Notes under the pieces: model-generated
What the model was told of the DNA's origin: nothing
What the model saw: only the letters and a program-made list of their open reading frames with translations
The model's database searches: none
Made by a program: the position numbers and the translations under genes
Shown here: positions 45,980 to 57,249 of the stretch, one piece after another
How positions within the stretch are numbered: the stretch's first letter is position 1
How the letters are laid out: every line of letters starts with the position of its first letter
DNA from: Coleophoma eucalyptorum
Taxonomy: Eukaryota > Ascomycota > Leotiomycetes > Helotiales > Dermateaceae
Direction: 5' to 3'
Length of the DNA stretch: 64,000 bases
Assembly (NCBI GenBank): GCA_026120035.1
Contig: JALRME010000030.1
Span: 1 to 64,000 of the forward strand

Positions 45980-46328
45980 TTAACAGCAGCATTCGAAGCA
46001 GGCAAGAGCAGCGCAACTAAGTTCGAACGAGTCAGTACGAGGTTCTCATGGGATTGATGGGCTAGTTAATAGATGGATAGCATAACAATCAGTTATCAAG
46101 GAGTAACTTACAAACCGCAGCAGCAGTCACCATCTCCACCACCACGCATGTGGGGATCCTCAGTAGTCATCTGCTCAACAGGGCGCTGTGAATAGGTTAT
46201 CAATAGTTTACCCAACACAGCGTTTCTCAAGTGACACTCACAGGCTGCTCCGACGTGACACTGGTTCGATTTGAAGAGGGCAGCTCCATTTGTTGGGACT
46301 GAGGCTGGTTAACTTCCTGCGCAGGCAT
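45980..46328 (-). CDS. 65-residue protein with Cys-rich C-terminal tail (CYSTM-like)
   Basis: Three small exons on the minus strand: 46328-46242, 46185-46112 and 46016-45980. Introns of 56 and 95 bp have GTGAGT and GTAAGT donors and CACAG and CTTAG acceptors; phases agree. The product starts MPAQEVNQPQSQQMELPSS, continues RPVEQMTTEDPHMRGGGDGD and ends CCCGFCAALACFECCC. A polar, Pro/Gln-rich N terminus with a short Cys-packed hydrophobic end is the plan of cysteine-rich transmembrane-module proteins. These are small membrane-associated eukaryotic proteins linked to stress and metal tolerance. The family name rests on composition and layout only. Two clean introns in so short a frame make chance unlikely. 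Confidence 0.65.
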
Positions 46329-46399
46329 GTTGGATAATCCTTCTGGGGCTGAGAAATGTATTCAAATGTGCGGGTATAGTAAATATAAAGAGGTTTGGC

Positions 46400-48900
46400 T
46401 CCTAAAGTATCAAAGAACAGAAGCTTGTGTTTACAAGTGGATCAGTTGAACGGGCGCGATCACCTTTAAGTACTACTCCCTCGAGATACAACACCCCAGT
46501 AAGGATCTAAGCTTAGTGGCTGAAAAGTGTGAGAAGAGCTGTACAAATTTGCCGAAATTTACGAGCTTCGACGCACTGCGCCACGAGCAAAAGGCACCAT
46601 GCTTTCTTTCTGGAAGGTCGTTTATTGTAGACAATCTTTTCTTCGCAGCATGCAGCTTCGCCGGAATGGTTCCGCAGCTTTCGGCACCGAGAAGTTTTTG
46701 CACAGCTCATTTGAAGATTTAGCCACCATCCAGACCTTTTTCTAATTAGAAGTAGCAAGGAGATCGTAATGAAGAAGATAACCAAAGCGATTTTAGGCAT
46801 GGTGAGATTGTGACGTGGTCCTTAGATTACACCGCTTCTAAATCATAATAAGGAAAGATATGCTGGCAATCATCGTGCGTTTATCTAGCACTACTTGATA
46901 CCTCATATCTTTCTTACTGAGAACGGTTCATAACATATCGATTTCCAAGTGGAAGAGCCATAGACTTCTTTCAAATTGATCTGAAATCGAATGATACGCA
47001 TCTAAATTTGTCACTGCAAATTGGACCCGTCTATACTCAATCAGCCAACCAATCATAGAACTCTAAAATTGATACGAGAGGTTTTCTTACCGGCGCAGGG
47101 AGTCCTGGGGAGCATACTACTGTGATTGTGACAGTTTATGAAAGGATTGAGAATGGAGTGATTGACCTTTGGCTACAGATTCACAGGAGTACCATGCAGT
47201 GTATAGAAGAAATTAAACCTCAATTATCTCATAGCGAATTTCAAGGAGTTCTTTTGCTCCTCAGAGCTAAGGTGTATGTAATGCTACACTGTATAATAAA
47301 CCAGCAACTAAGTCTAAGTTGAAGGGTTGAGAATATGGGCACCTTTGGTTATTTTAAACTAGCTTACTATTTCCACTGCTCTGAAACTAGACCTGTAGGT
47401 TTGATTCTATTCTTGAGATCTCATGAAATGCCAGCTTTTTGTAGGAGGCTTCTTCATTTAGCTGTTTCATTGCGTCAAATTCTGCTTTCTTTGAGATATT
47501 CACTACAATAAAGCTCCTTCAAGGGATAGCTCCTGAGTAACAATTGCGCGAGCTTCAAGATTCTTGCTTAGAAATCTCCAAACCCTCATATACATACATT
47601 CTATGCGCCGCCTCGAAGGATGTGGTAGATACAGCCCCAAGAGATCTTGCGCGTAGGTTAGCCGTTACAGAAAACAAGCTCTGAAGGAATATTATTGGAG
47701 AAAATAAAGGTCCTCAGAATAAGGTTACCAGCCCCCGACACGAGAGTTTCTTGAAACCCAAATGGTAGACCATCTGAGTACCAGCCATATCTTCTTTACA
47801 ACTTGGTTTCTAGTCAAAGCACAAAAACGCGATTGCAATATATTCCTTTTACTAAAACTCACGAAGTGCGTGTACAGGGACAAAGTATTCCTTTATTCAT
47901 TCCGGTGGTTGTGCAACCTATAAAAGCTAAACGCTAATCGCAAAATCTATATAATCAGGCAAGCTTCACTTGAAACTTTTTGCCCCATTACTCCTCGTGT
48001 TCTAAATCACAAGCGGGCCGTCCCCTAAAACCCGTTTTATATTGTTATTCAAGGATGTCTCCAGCTCAAATCCAAGATAATAAACTTTGTCACCTCTTCT
48101 CTTTGCGCTACCACAGTGTCTTGACACGTTTTGAATTTGTACAATTATTGATAGTAGTGAAAGGACTCGTAGACTCATCAGAAGACAATCACGAAGAAAT
48201 ATTTGCAAAAGAAAAGAGAGAAACAAGAAGAAGTGTGATCAGCAGTAGGTAAAAGGCCAGATTCTGAGTTTGAATAGGCCAAGGTGGCGGATAGTGTAAG
48301 TGAAAGTCACCGACTATAAATAAGTCAAGGTATGTTCAGAACATAGACATATTGGACAATAAGACTATGCCAAGGCGCGCCCTGAAGTCAAAGTTGACTT
48401 CAGATATGGAGGTTGCTGATCCAGCCTGATTTAAACATTGGGTTTTAAGGTATAGCGCATTCTTGCTGCTCGGAGTTCCTGCCGATGCATATCACCGTTC
48501 ACCGCTGCCAGTTTTGAGCATGCCAAACTGACAAACGCCCAACAATCTCGAATCTAAAATCACGCCTGTGCCACCTAAAAGCCTTCCCTTGAAGTCTTTG
48601 CCTAGATAGTACTCCAGAAGAATTAAACTATGGGGCTTTGGCGTGACCGGTGCAGGACTCCTTCTAGATGCGGATAGTAGGATCGAGAGAATGTAACCTA
48701 TCCGCAAGCAGCGAGATGCAAACTCTAAATGTACAGCCATCGTCATCTAGTTCGGAGGAGTGGTATATTCAGTGCAGGGTTCTCTTGAAAAAACCCAACA
48801 CAATATTTTCAAAAGTTCGTGAGAACTCGTCCGTTGTTCCCTGTCTATATGGGTGCATACACCAGTGCATTTGGTGGTCCCCTGTAGTCGAGAACTGAGA
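46400..48900. other. No confident gene
   Basis: Only short frames without motifs. A GAAGTCAAAGTTGACTTC palindrome occurs near 48385. Nothing else stands out. Confidence 0.45.
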
Positions 48901-48913
48901 TTCACGACGCATT

Positions 48914-50337
48914 ATGACAAGCGATATACCCTATTCCACCGACATAGGCCTACCAATCTTTGAACTCGTACTTGCATGGAGTACGGTGTTACTTCGAATA
49001 TGGGTCAGGAAGGTCCTGGTGAAGACTTTTGGACTCGATGACTGGTTTATTCTTAGCGCGTTGGTATGTTTAATGTCCACCTGTACCCAGTAAAGTATTG
49101 AACATGATCTAGTTGCTATATACGGCTCTTGTAGCTGTAATGTTACAAATGGCTCATTATGGACTCGGGCATCATATAGAAACCTTATCACAACAACAAG
49201 AGGTGGCAATTCTTCATGTAAAGATCCTTACCCTACAGCTCAATCCGCTTGAGTCGATATTGATCCTAAATAGCTCTTCTTCTTTTACGAAATTGGGTAC
49301 GCCGTTGTCACCACAATTGTGAAAATCAGTATCAGCCTGCTTCTCCTCCGCTTCTCATTTCGAAGGGCTCATGTGGTGATTATCTGGAGTCTCGCTATGG
49401 TAATGACGGTAATAGGCATATTCTTTGTCTTCATCACTATCTTCCAATGCTCGCCAGTTCGGTACAACTGGGACCACAGCATCAAGGGTACATGTCTGAG
49501 CAAGAGCGTTTTCATACGAGCAACCTATATCGGCACAGCTTTCAATGCCGTTACCGATTTTGTCTATGCACTGCTTCCACTGTGGATGATATGGGATGCC
49601 AAGATGATGTTAAGGACTAAGATCTCTGTAGGGCTTGTTCTTGGACTTGGTAGCCTGTCAGTATAGCCCCTCTTATTTTGTTCTTAACGACTTTCCCCCA
49701 TAGGATATGATGTACTGACGGAGCTTTAAATCGCAGTGCTGGAATCGCCAACTTAATTCGGATCAAGTGGATACATACACTATCAGAGTCTGAGGATGTT
49801 AGCTGTATGTCTCACCCTTTCACCATACTATAATGGGTGTCCAGCTCCAGCTTCACCCATTATATCTTGCTGTGTTTTAAGTAATTTCTAATATTAATTT
49901 TCCTTCTAGATCAATACTACTTCATAACTGCCATCTCCAACATCGAACTAGCAATCGGCATTGCCTGCACGTCGCTGGCAACCTGCCGGCCCGCCTTCCG
50001 CGCCTTCGCAGACAAGGTCGCTCCGCTATTCAGCACATCGCGAGAGTCGAACGATTCGAACACAACCAAGAACCCGCAGAAACTTATGTACGGCAATAGC
50101 AATGGGGTTGGGAATAGCGGCGTCCTAACGGAGAGCGGCTCCAGCGGCTCCAGCACCCAACAAGGACAATCGCAGAGTTCTGTCGACAAGCTTGAGAAGG
50201 ACGAAGAAAGCCAGGTGGAGGTCAAAGTAGCTGAATTTAGGGTTCGAAAACACCGACAGAGCCAGTTTTGCGAGCACATCGATTCAGATTTCATTGGGCA
50301 TATGCGTAAACGGTCGTTGGAAGCAAAAGAGGGGTGA
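48914..50337 (+). CDS. Rhodopsin-domain integral membrane protein (PTH11-related class)
   Basis: Exons 48914-49063, 49113-49217, 49274-49656, 49737-49804 and 49910-50337 (introns 49-105 bp, phases agree), 377 residues. The seven-helix layout and landmarks fit the fungal rhodopsin-like domain family. Examples are LLRIWVRKVLVKTFGLDDWF after helix 1, the loop LQMAHYGLGHH, FFFYEIGYAVVTTIVKISIS, FQCSPVRYNWDHSIKGTCL, FNAVTDFVYALLPLWMIWD, AGIANLIRIKWI and ISNIELAIGIACTSLATCRPAF. Members include PTH11, a surface-sensing receptor of plant pathogens, but most are unassigned. There is no CFEM domain in front. The cytoplasmic tail of about 120 residues is Ser/Gly/Gln-rich (SGSSGSSTQQGQSQSS) and then charged. 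Exon 3 uses a GTCAGT donor. Confidence 0.85.
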
Positions 50338-53300
50338 GATTAATCGGCGATAAAGCCGCTACCCCCCCCCCCCCGCCTCCCCATCCATCATGCTTGTGAT
50401 GCTATGATGCAGACGCACTTTTCACAAGAGCGCTGCTAGGGGGATCGAAATCATGTAATTTCGATTTTAATACAAAGAGCACTTGTACATATCGCTGTCG
50501 AAATTTTAAATCTTCGGCGCCTGTTCTCATATTTGGGGACTTTTAATAATATACAAATCTTAATTGGGATTCCATGGACTGCCTAAACACATCGAGACGG
50601 GAATTACTTCATTTTAGGGTCCTTCATGCTAGGGCGTATTGAAATTTGTTTTAGACAGAACTTCCCCACAGCCAGCTGCTGTAATTCCATCTCAGTTAGA
50701 AATAAGACCTGCTCTCTCATGACTGGTAAATAGCCTGGTGATCTGGGCCCCGTGACATAGAATATCTTCCTTAGAAGAAAGTATTCGTTGTAATCGTAAA
50801 CTACCCCCCCGGTCCACTTTAATCCACCACACACACTAACACATCGAGTGTTAGTAAGTAAGTCTTTTGAATATGGCCATCTTCTGGATATGGCCACCGG
50901 GCCGACTATTCTTCCGCATTGTATTCTAATAGTATTACCCACCTGAATACTTGGATTCTATTACCAATCAAGGCTACATTCTGAATCAGATCCTTCTCCT
51001 TCTATCACTGGATGTGGTGGTGTGTGTGGTGGGTTAAAGTTGAGGGGGGAGGGGGGCTAGCTTACCATTATATGACAAAAAAGCATCACAGTTCTTCGGG
51101 TTTGAACCGCAAATTACTTCTTATAGAAGCTTTCTTGTAGAAGAGATAAACTATTATTATCGAAGAAAGACGAGACTAAAGTCTGCTGATAAAACCTCAC
51201 GGTATCAATCTGCTGTCTCTTACAAGAGACGAATCCATCACACGTTATTTAATGTTGTATCACGTGCAATGGTCATCCATTCAACTAGTTTTGTACTTTG
51301 GGGCTTCTTCCCTAGCTTTGTCTGTTTTAATATCCGTAATATCCTAGAGAGCCTAGCATTCTGCTATATTCGCTGGAAAGAAAACAGCATGAAATTGAAG
51401 GATCGATATGGATTCTCTGGCCAAAGAGATAGTTGCCTTATGGTGTAAGAATATGGGTTGGAAACAACGGCAGGGGCACGTGTTAGGGTCGAAGAACCAG
51501 GTGAGAGAGAAGAAAACATAGTTGGAGGTAAGATTCGGCTTGCGAGCTCTTGGATTACAAAAAGGGTCCCTCTCGAGGAAGGGATGTTGTGAGCGCATCA
51601 CGTGCTCTACGGGTCGTGCACAAGGATTTACTCGGGCAGGCAGCGCGGTATCGTATCGTATCATGTTCTATTCCCCACACTATCATTCGATTGGAGCCCC
51701 AGATGTCGAAAATGCCAAGCACTCTTAGACGCCTGCCCCGGCGCAGAGTGCTGGCAACGGCCAGTAAAGGCTTAGACGAGGAAACCATCAGCGCCCAGCG
51801 CCACAGGAGCAGTAAGGGGACTGGAGAAGCTGACAAGGTTAGCATGATTGTTCTGGTGAAGCCGTACGATAGGAAGACGGCGACGAAAGTCTCTAGCCTT
51901 GGGCCCAACTCAATGGAAGCGCATTCACCCGGTGCCAGTGCCAGTACCCGTGCCCCGTACCCGGACCATCCTTGTTCACGAATCTCGTGAAGCTTAGGGA
52001 TAAATTGTGCAAAACAAGACCTGTTTTTCACGTACCACAAGGAGGTATTGGATGGAGTACTGCAAATTCCCCATTGACAGGGCCAGAGATAAAAGAAGTA
52101 TCAGAGGTAAGCAAAAACGGAACATGTCGAGGCCATCAAAGCCCATGAGGGCGATGGAGCGGGAGTACCACCGCCGAGATAGTTGGAATACTCGGCAAAC
52201 ACATGTTCTAATCCGTAAATTATGTCTCTGCCAGAACTTAGAAGAAGACAACAATAGGACAAAGCGCGTGCAGGTTCGGCCCAAGAAATCCCCCAAATGC
52301 GTCCCGGCAGAGAGATAAACCACGGCCGTCAGGATGTGACCCCTATCCCTCACCACCACGCCACCGGCGTCCCCAACCGATGGATACCCAGCATGGTTTA
52401 AGCAAGAAGTCAGGCGATGCAGGGTTTATTTGGGTAGGCAGGTACATCCATCGAATGGCGTAGCAGAGGTTTCTAAGCCAAGGTTGTGAGCATCTCGAGG
52501 ATCAGTTTGGAAAGGGGAATTTCGTGGATCGTCGGGGTGGAAGAGCGGTGCGAGTTTTCTGTAAGCCACGAAGAGAAGAGCATAGAGTGGCATAGGATTG
52601 CTACGACAGAATCACCTCGGACGGGGGGTCTCCATCGACAGTCGTACGTTGTTGGTAGCATCAACACTACCGCAGCTTGGGAGATCCCTCCTCGTCGCTT
52701 ACCTTGACGATGGCCCAGCGACGAGCGCTGCCGATGATTCGCTCCGTACGATGCATCCCTTCCCCGTCGCCGTAAAACCGTACGCTGGCAGCTCAGAGTT
52801 TCAACCCAGGCACGGGTTTACCCCACGGCCGCGTGTAGCAGACACTGCCTTCCCTCCTCCTCCTCCACACTGGCTTAGGTCGTAGCGGGGGGAGGGGATG
52901 GGACCGGCGTGACATAGAGGACGAGCAGGTCAGTTGGCATGGGGGGGCATGGCGTGCGAGGCAGATCCGGATCCGGGGGGATTGGGGATCGGGAAACTGC
53001 GGCGATGCTGAGCAGAGTCGGGAGCAGAGGATGGGACTTGGAGGGCGGTGGCGGCAGTTAACGACGGCTACGGCTAAGCCTTGGGCGCAGGCCTGCAGGG
53101 TGGTGGCCATCCGACAGTTACAAAGCGCAGGGGCTGATTGGCTGTCCCGGCCCCGCTCGCTTCCTCGGGGCAGCAGGAGCTGGGGTGGGCGATCCAGACT
53201 CCCCACAGTTCAGGAGCCCGACGAGGGGTATACATTTACCCGCACCCCTTTGGCACGGGAATGCGCCATCCACAGCCTTTCTGCCTTTGCGACCAGCTCA

Positions 53301-53610
53301 CGAGCCATAGCTAGCACCAACTCTGCCGACTTCTGCTGCCGCATTGTACCTCGTACGATTCGTGCCCACATCCTGAGCCAGCTGGGTCCGTACAATTGAA
53401 TTGTATTTAATAGCTGCTCCCTTTCTGCTCCCAGCTGGCCTGGTTCCCATCCGACATCTCTCATCCACCCCTCTTCCCGCTCTTCTCGCTCCTCTCCTCG
53501 CTCTGCTCCTCGCTCTGCACTGCAACTTGACCTTGTCGCTTAGTCCGACCCCGAGTAACTTGTATTCTTATACCCATTAAAAAGCAGCGCATTATCAGCA
53601 CATTATCATC
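50338..53610. other. Gene-free stretch, GC-rich toward the dioxygenase promoter
   Basis: A run of 13 cytosines lies at 50362-50374. From about 51.5 kb the DNA becomes GC-rich with long overlapping frames on both strands (for example 51550-51990 + and 51555-52040 -). None has motifs or homology I recognise; long frames are expected by chance in GC-rich DNA. The last 700 bp, CT-rich near 53440-53520, probably include the promoter and 5' UTR of the dioxygenase. Confidence 0.5.
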
Positions 53611-54748
53611 ATGACCACCAACGGTACCCACGGAACCAACGGCACCAATGGCACCACCGGTACCAATGGCAAGACGGCCCACGGCAACAAGGCTCCCTTC
53701 GACCCAAACTTCACTCAGCATGTCATTGATCTGATGAGCCCCGAGACCAAGCCTCGAGACCGCGAGATTCTCTCCGCCTTGATCCGACACATGCACGACT
53801 TTTGCCGAGAGGTTGAGCTCAAGCAAGACGAGTGGATTACCGGGGTCAACTACATCAACTCGCTCGGCCAAGCCTACAAGAAGAACCGCAATGAAACCTG
53901 GAGACTCTGCGATATTTTGGGCATTGAATCGTGAGTTCCCCTCCCCCTCGCCCTCGCCCTCGCCCCTGCCCCTCGAAACCCCTCCAATCAATCTTACGTC
54001 ACCCACCGGCTTCGGCAGTAACGTGACCGCTTTTACCTTGAGAATCCCCACCCATGGCTAACCCATCGCGTGCAGGCTCGTCGACGAAATCAACCACCGC
54101 GTGGTGACCAATGATGGCAGCGCGCCCACATCTTCCGCCATTCTCGGTCCCTTCTGGTCGCCCGAGACCCCCTTCCGCGACTTGGGCGCCAGCGTTGTGC
54201 AGGACATGCCCCCCAGGGGCCAGCTCACCTACTTCCACGGTGTCATCCGGGATGTTGACACGGGCAAGGGCATTCCCGACGCGGTCTTTGATATGTGGCA
54301 GGCCAGCACCAACGGCAAGTACGATGTCTTCGACCCAGAGAATCAGACGCGCCACAACCTTCGAGGCAAATTCCGCACTGATGCCGACGGCAAGTTCTAC
54401 TTCTATTGCCTGAAGCCAACCGAGTACGCTATTGACACCTCCGGCCCCTCCGCCGAGCTCCTCACCATGATGGGTCGCCACCCTTACCGCCCCGCTCACA
54501 TTCACATGATGGTCACGCATCCCGACTTCGTCGGCGTCACCGCGCAATTGTACCCCCGGGACGACCCTTACTTGGGCACCGACACCGCTTGTGCCGTGAA
54601 GGACGATTTGTTGTTGGATTTCAAGCCCGCCGTGAACGATCCTAAAGGTGCCGTTTTGGACGTTGAGTACAACGTTCGCTTGGTGTCGAAGAAGTACGAC
54701 CCCGAGTCCACCATGTTGATGGGCAACGCCAACCAGGACAAGTTCTGA
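53611..54748 (+). CDS. Intradiol ring-cleavage dioxygenase (catechol/hydroxyquinol 1,2-dioxygenase-like)
   Basis: Exons 53611-53930 and 54076-54748 (145-bp intron, phases agree), 330 residues. The enzyme would open catechol or hydroxyquinol between the hydroxyls using non-haem Fe(III). An N-terminal dioxygenase domain (DREILSALIRHMHDFCREVE, QAYKKNRNETWRLCDILGI) precedes the beta-sandwich. ILGPFWSPETPF, VFDMWQASTNGKYDVFDPE and RPAHIHMMVTHPDF are visible. Tyr in NGKYD, Tyr in HPYRPAHIH and the two His of HIH are the expected Tyr2-His2 iron ligands. The first 25 residues are a low-complexity Thr-Asn-Gly repeat, unusual for the family. The intron holds a CCCTCG hexamer repeat. There is no signal peptide, so it is likely cytosolic, feeding the beta-ketoadipate route. 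It converges on the D-amino-acid oxidase gene. Confidence 0.9.
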
Positions 54749-55202
54749 GTGCAAAATTTTATAACAAAATCCAGCGGGCTAGTTGGGATAATCTTTATCA
54801 TATCGGGAGGATCGTGGATTCAGTTTGATCCACCAAATCCAAGATGTGCCTTACTTTTGTAACGAGAAAAAAAAAGGTACAATTAGTAAGGACCGGCCGG
54901 GGGGAAATTCCCTCGACGTAAATAGGAGTAGGGGCACTCTGATGAATCTTCTTTTTTAAGCGAGTTATTTATACCAATATCAAAAAAATCATTATATAAA
55001 CCTGCTCTCAGCCCTATATGCAATGCAGCCCAGAAGCTTAACCGTGCATGTATATGTATAGATCAGGCCTTTTATCAGCTGACCTGCTAATCGTAAATCG
55101 AACGACAACATCCAATTACCGGAGGGCCGGTTGACAGAGAGGTAAGTCGATAGATATCTACCTAGTGTAAGACGAATGGCGGAATAGTATCATACGCGAT
55201 AT

Positions 55203-56471
55203 TCACAATTTTGCAACTGGGCTAGAAAACGCAAAATCATCTACCAGATCCGCTACCTTCCTCGCCATGCCCATACTGAAGATATAAGCGCCGCCGGGCG
55301 CGCCATAGGCATGGACAACCTTCATACCACCACGCAAAACCTCGGGCTCGACGCGAATGCCCGTCGATCTCTGCGGCCGGATACCGACGATATCTCTAAC
55401 CACCTCGAACCCTTCCGGCGCACTCGTCGGGAACGCATCGGGGATATTCGCGGCAATGCGCCGGAAGATGTCCTTGCGCAGGTTCGTATCGACCGTCGTG
55501 GAGATGTTGTTGTGCTGTTTGATCCCCCCGAGGATCACCGTCCCGTCCAGCCGGGAGAGTGCATACGTGTAGTCTACCTTCCCCCGGCGGATAAACAGCT
55601 TGTTGTAGTTGCTCTTCACCAGCACCGTCTGTCCGCGAACGGGCTCCATGGCCGAGTCTTGCACGTCGAGCATGTGCCGGCTTCCCACCCCAGTGCAATT
55701 GATGACTAGGTCTTGCCCGGCTCCGGCGAGCTCGCTCAGGGATTGGACCGTGCCGCGCTGGAAGACGACGCCGTTCGCTTCGAGGCGCTGGCGCAGCCAT
55801 GGGAGGAAGATCATGGGTTGGAGGACTATGCTTTGGTCTTGGACGGGTGAGTTGGAGCTGGGGTTCTAAAGCTGGGGAGGGGGTTGGCTTACAGGATATA
55901 CCGAAGGTTGCGTCTTTGGGCATTTCGTCTTTTGATAGAACGCGAAACTATGTCAGGAGCTGGTTACTGAGGGTTCTATAATGGGGTATGTATGTGTGTT
56001 GAGAAGCTGCATACTTCGGGCATGTGGTCTCGGTACCAGATATCCTCTACCTTCCCACCGTCAATTAGATCAATCATCTCGATTCGCTGCGCAGTCAAAC
56101 AGAGTCAGTGCAATGGTCTCTCAGGTATGTGGACGATCTCGAAAGGGGTTCACCACGCACCCTCACACTAGACTCCGGATTCGACTCGGCCAGCTTCCAC
56201 CAGAATGCAAAAGCCTCCAGCTGCATCTTCTGGTCCTCGGGCGTGGAGTTGGCCATGCCCATCCACACGGCGCCGGCCCAGGGGCTGGACCATGCCTGTG
56301 ATTCGGGGTCGCCTGGGAGATCGCGGGCTATGATGGTTACTTGGTAGGTTTTGGGTAGCTGGCTCGCTACAGCCATGCCGGAGATTCTACGTTGGAGTTT
56401 AGCTTGTTGTAGAAGATTATAGCCAGCTTTGTGCAAACTCACCCGGCGCCTACAATGGTAACTTTGGTCAT
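55203..56471 (-). CDS. D-amino-acid oxidase (FAD), peroxisomal
   Basis: Five exons: 56471-56443, 56386-56161, 56086-56015, 55947-55893 and 55837-55203. Introns are 55-74 bp and all phases agree; 338 residues. The FAD dinucleotide motif VTIVGAGISGMAVAS opens the protein across the first splice. Family landmarks follow: SSPWAGAVWMGMA, VINCTGVGSRHMLDV, PVRGQTVLVKS, YTYALSRLDGTVILGG and the DAO signature VRDIVGIRPQRSTGIRVE. The tail HAYGAPGGAYIFSMGMA fits too. The reaction is oxidative deamination of D-amino acids to keto acids with NH3 and H2O2. The last residues, VAKL, form a type 1 peroxisomal targeting signal (AKL), as known for fungal DAOs. Preference for neutral versus acidic (D-aspartate oxidase) substrates cannot be read off. 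It is divergent from the transporter gene. Confidence 0.92.
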
Positions 56472-57056
56472 GTTGGGCATAGGAGAATTAACTTCCTCCA
56501 GTGTCTAGTGGAATTGGGAAATTTAGAATCTGTTCTTCAAACGATGAAGCACTTGCAGCAATTAGAGAGAGCAGAAGAGATGCATGTATAGCAAGGCAGC
56601 AAGCTAGGCCAACAAATCATCGGCTGGTTGGAGCTGTGCCATGCCATATCAGCGCTCATTCATCGGCCGCCCAACCTGCGACTAAGTGGAGAGAGGTTTC
56701 CTTAGCACAATGGGGACTCCCAGTCCTATCTCGCCTGAATTAACCATTGCATTTGACCAGTCCTGCCTTCTCAAGACGAGGCAGCAGATATCGCGGTGGG
56801 AACTGCAGCTCAGGTAAAGATGATAGAAAAAGTCACATCCTGGTCGACGGGAAGTGTAGGCGAGATAAGGTTGAAAGATGGGGGACATTGGCCTGTCTCT
56901 GTATGGTGTCGGATAAGTTTCTAACCTCACCCCCCGCCTGTTGCTACCACGCCTCTGTTTGATGCGTCTTTCCAGCATCGAGGGAACTTCTTCCTTCATT
57001 GCTTGGTACTCTTACCCTATCGTGGAGTTCCCAAGCAATTATTCTCATATCTTTTG

Positions 57057-57067
57057 CGGAGCCACCG
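57057..57067. promoter_or_regulatory. Candidate Zn2Cys6 site CGG-N5-CCG in DAO/MFS divergent promoter
   Basis: CGGAGCCACCG lies 183 bp upstream of the transporter start and about 590 bp upstream of the oxidase start. The inverted-triplet arrangement fits dimeric Zn2Cys6 regulators, and one is encoded 2 kb away. Single short match, so weak. Confidence 0.3.
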
Positions 57068-57249
57068 AACTGATGTCTGGGGGCAGTACCTGGTTGTTAT
57101 CTGAGCGGCTGTAGTCCCTTGACCCAGGACCATCGCGATTATAGAAGAACAGTTATTTACCCACGCACTTCAACGATTTGAGACTGCCAACCTTAGGGAC
57201 TTCAATTTGTGTATCAATTACGCTACAAGCTTGTGGCTATTTCATCTCA

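Noticed and set aside
50362..50374. Run of 13 cytosines
   Set aside because: Simple homopolymer; may be a sequencing slip and carries no inferred function.
51550..52040. Long overlapping frames on both strands (146 and 161 codons)
   Set aside because: GC-rich DNA, mutually antisense, no motif, signal peptide or splice support; probably chance.
52793..53206. 137-codon minus-strand frame upstream of the dioxygenase
   Set aside because: Pro/Arg-rich composition expected from antisense of GC-rich leader DNA; no family pattern.
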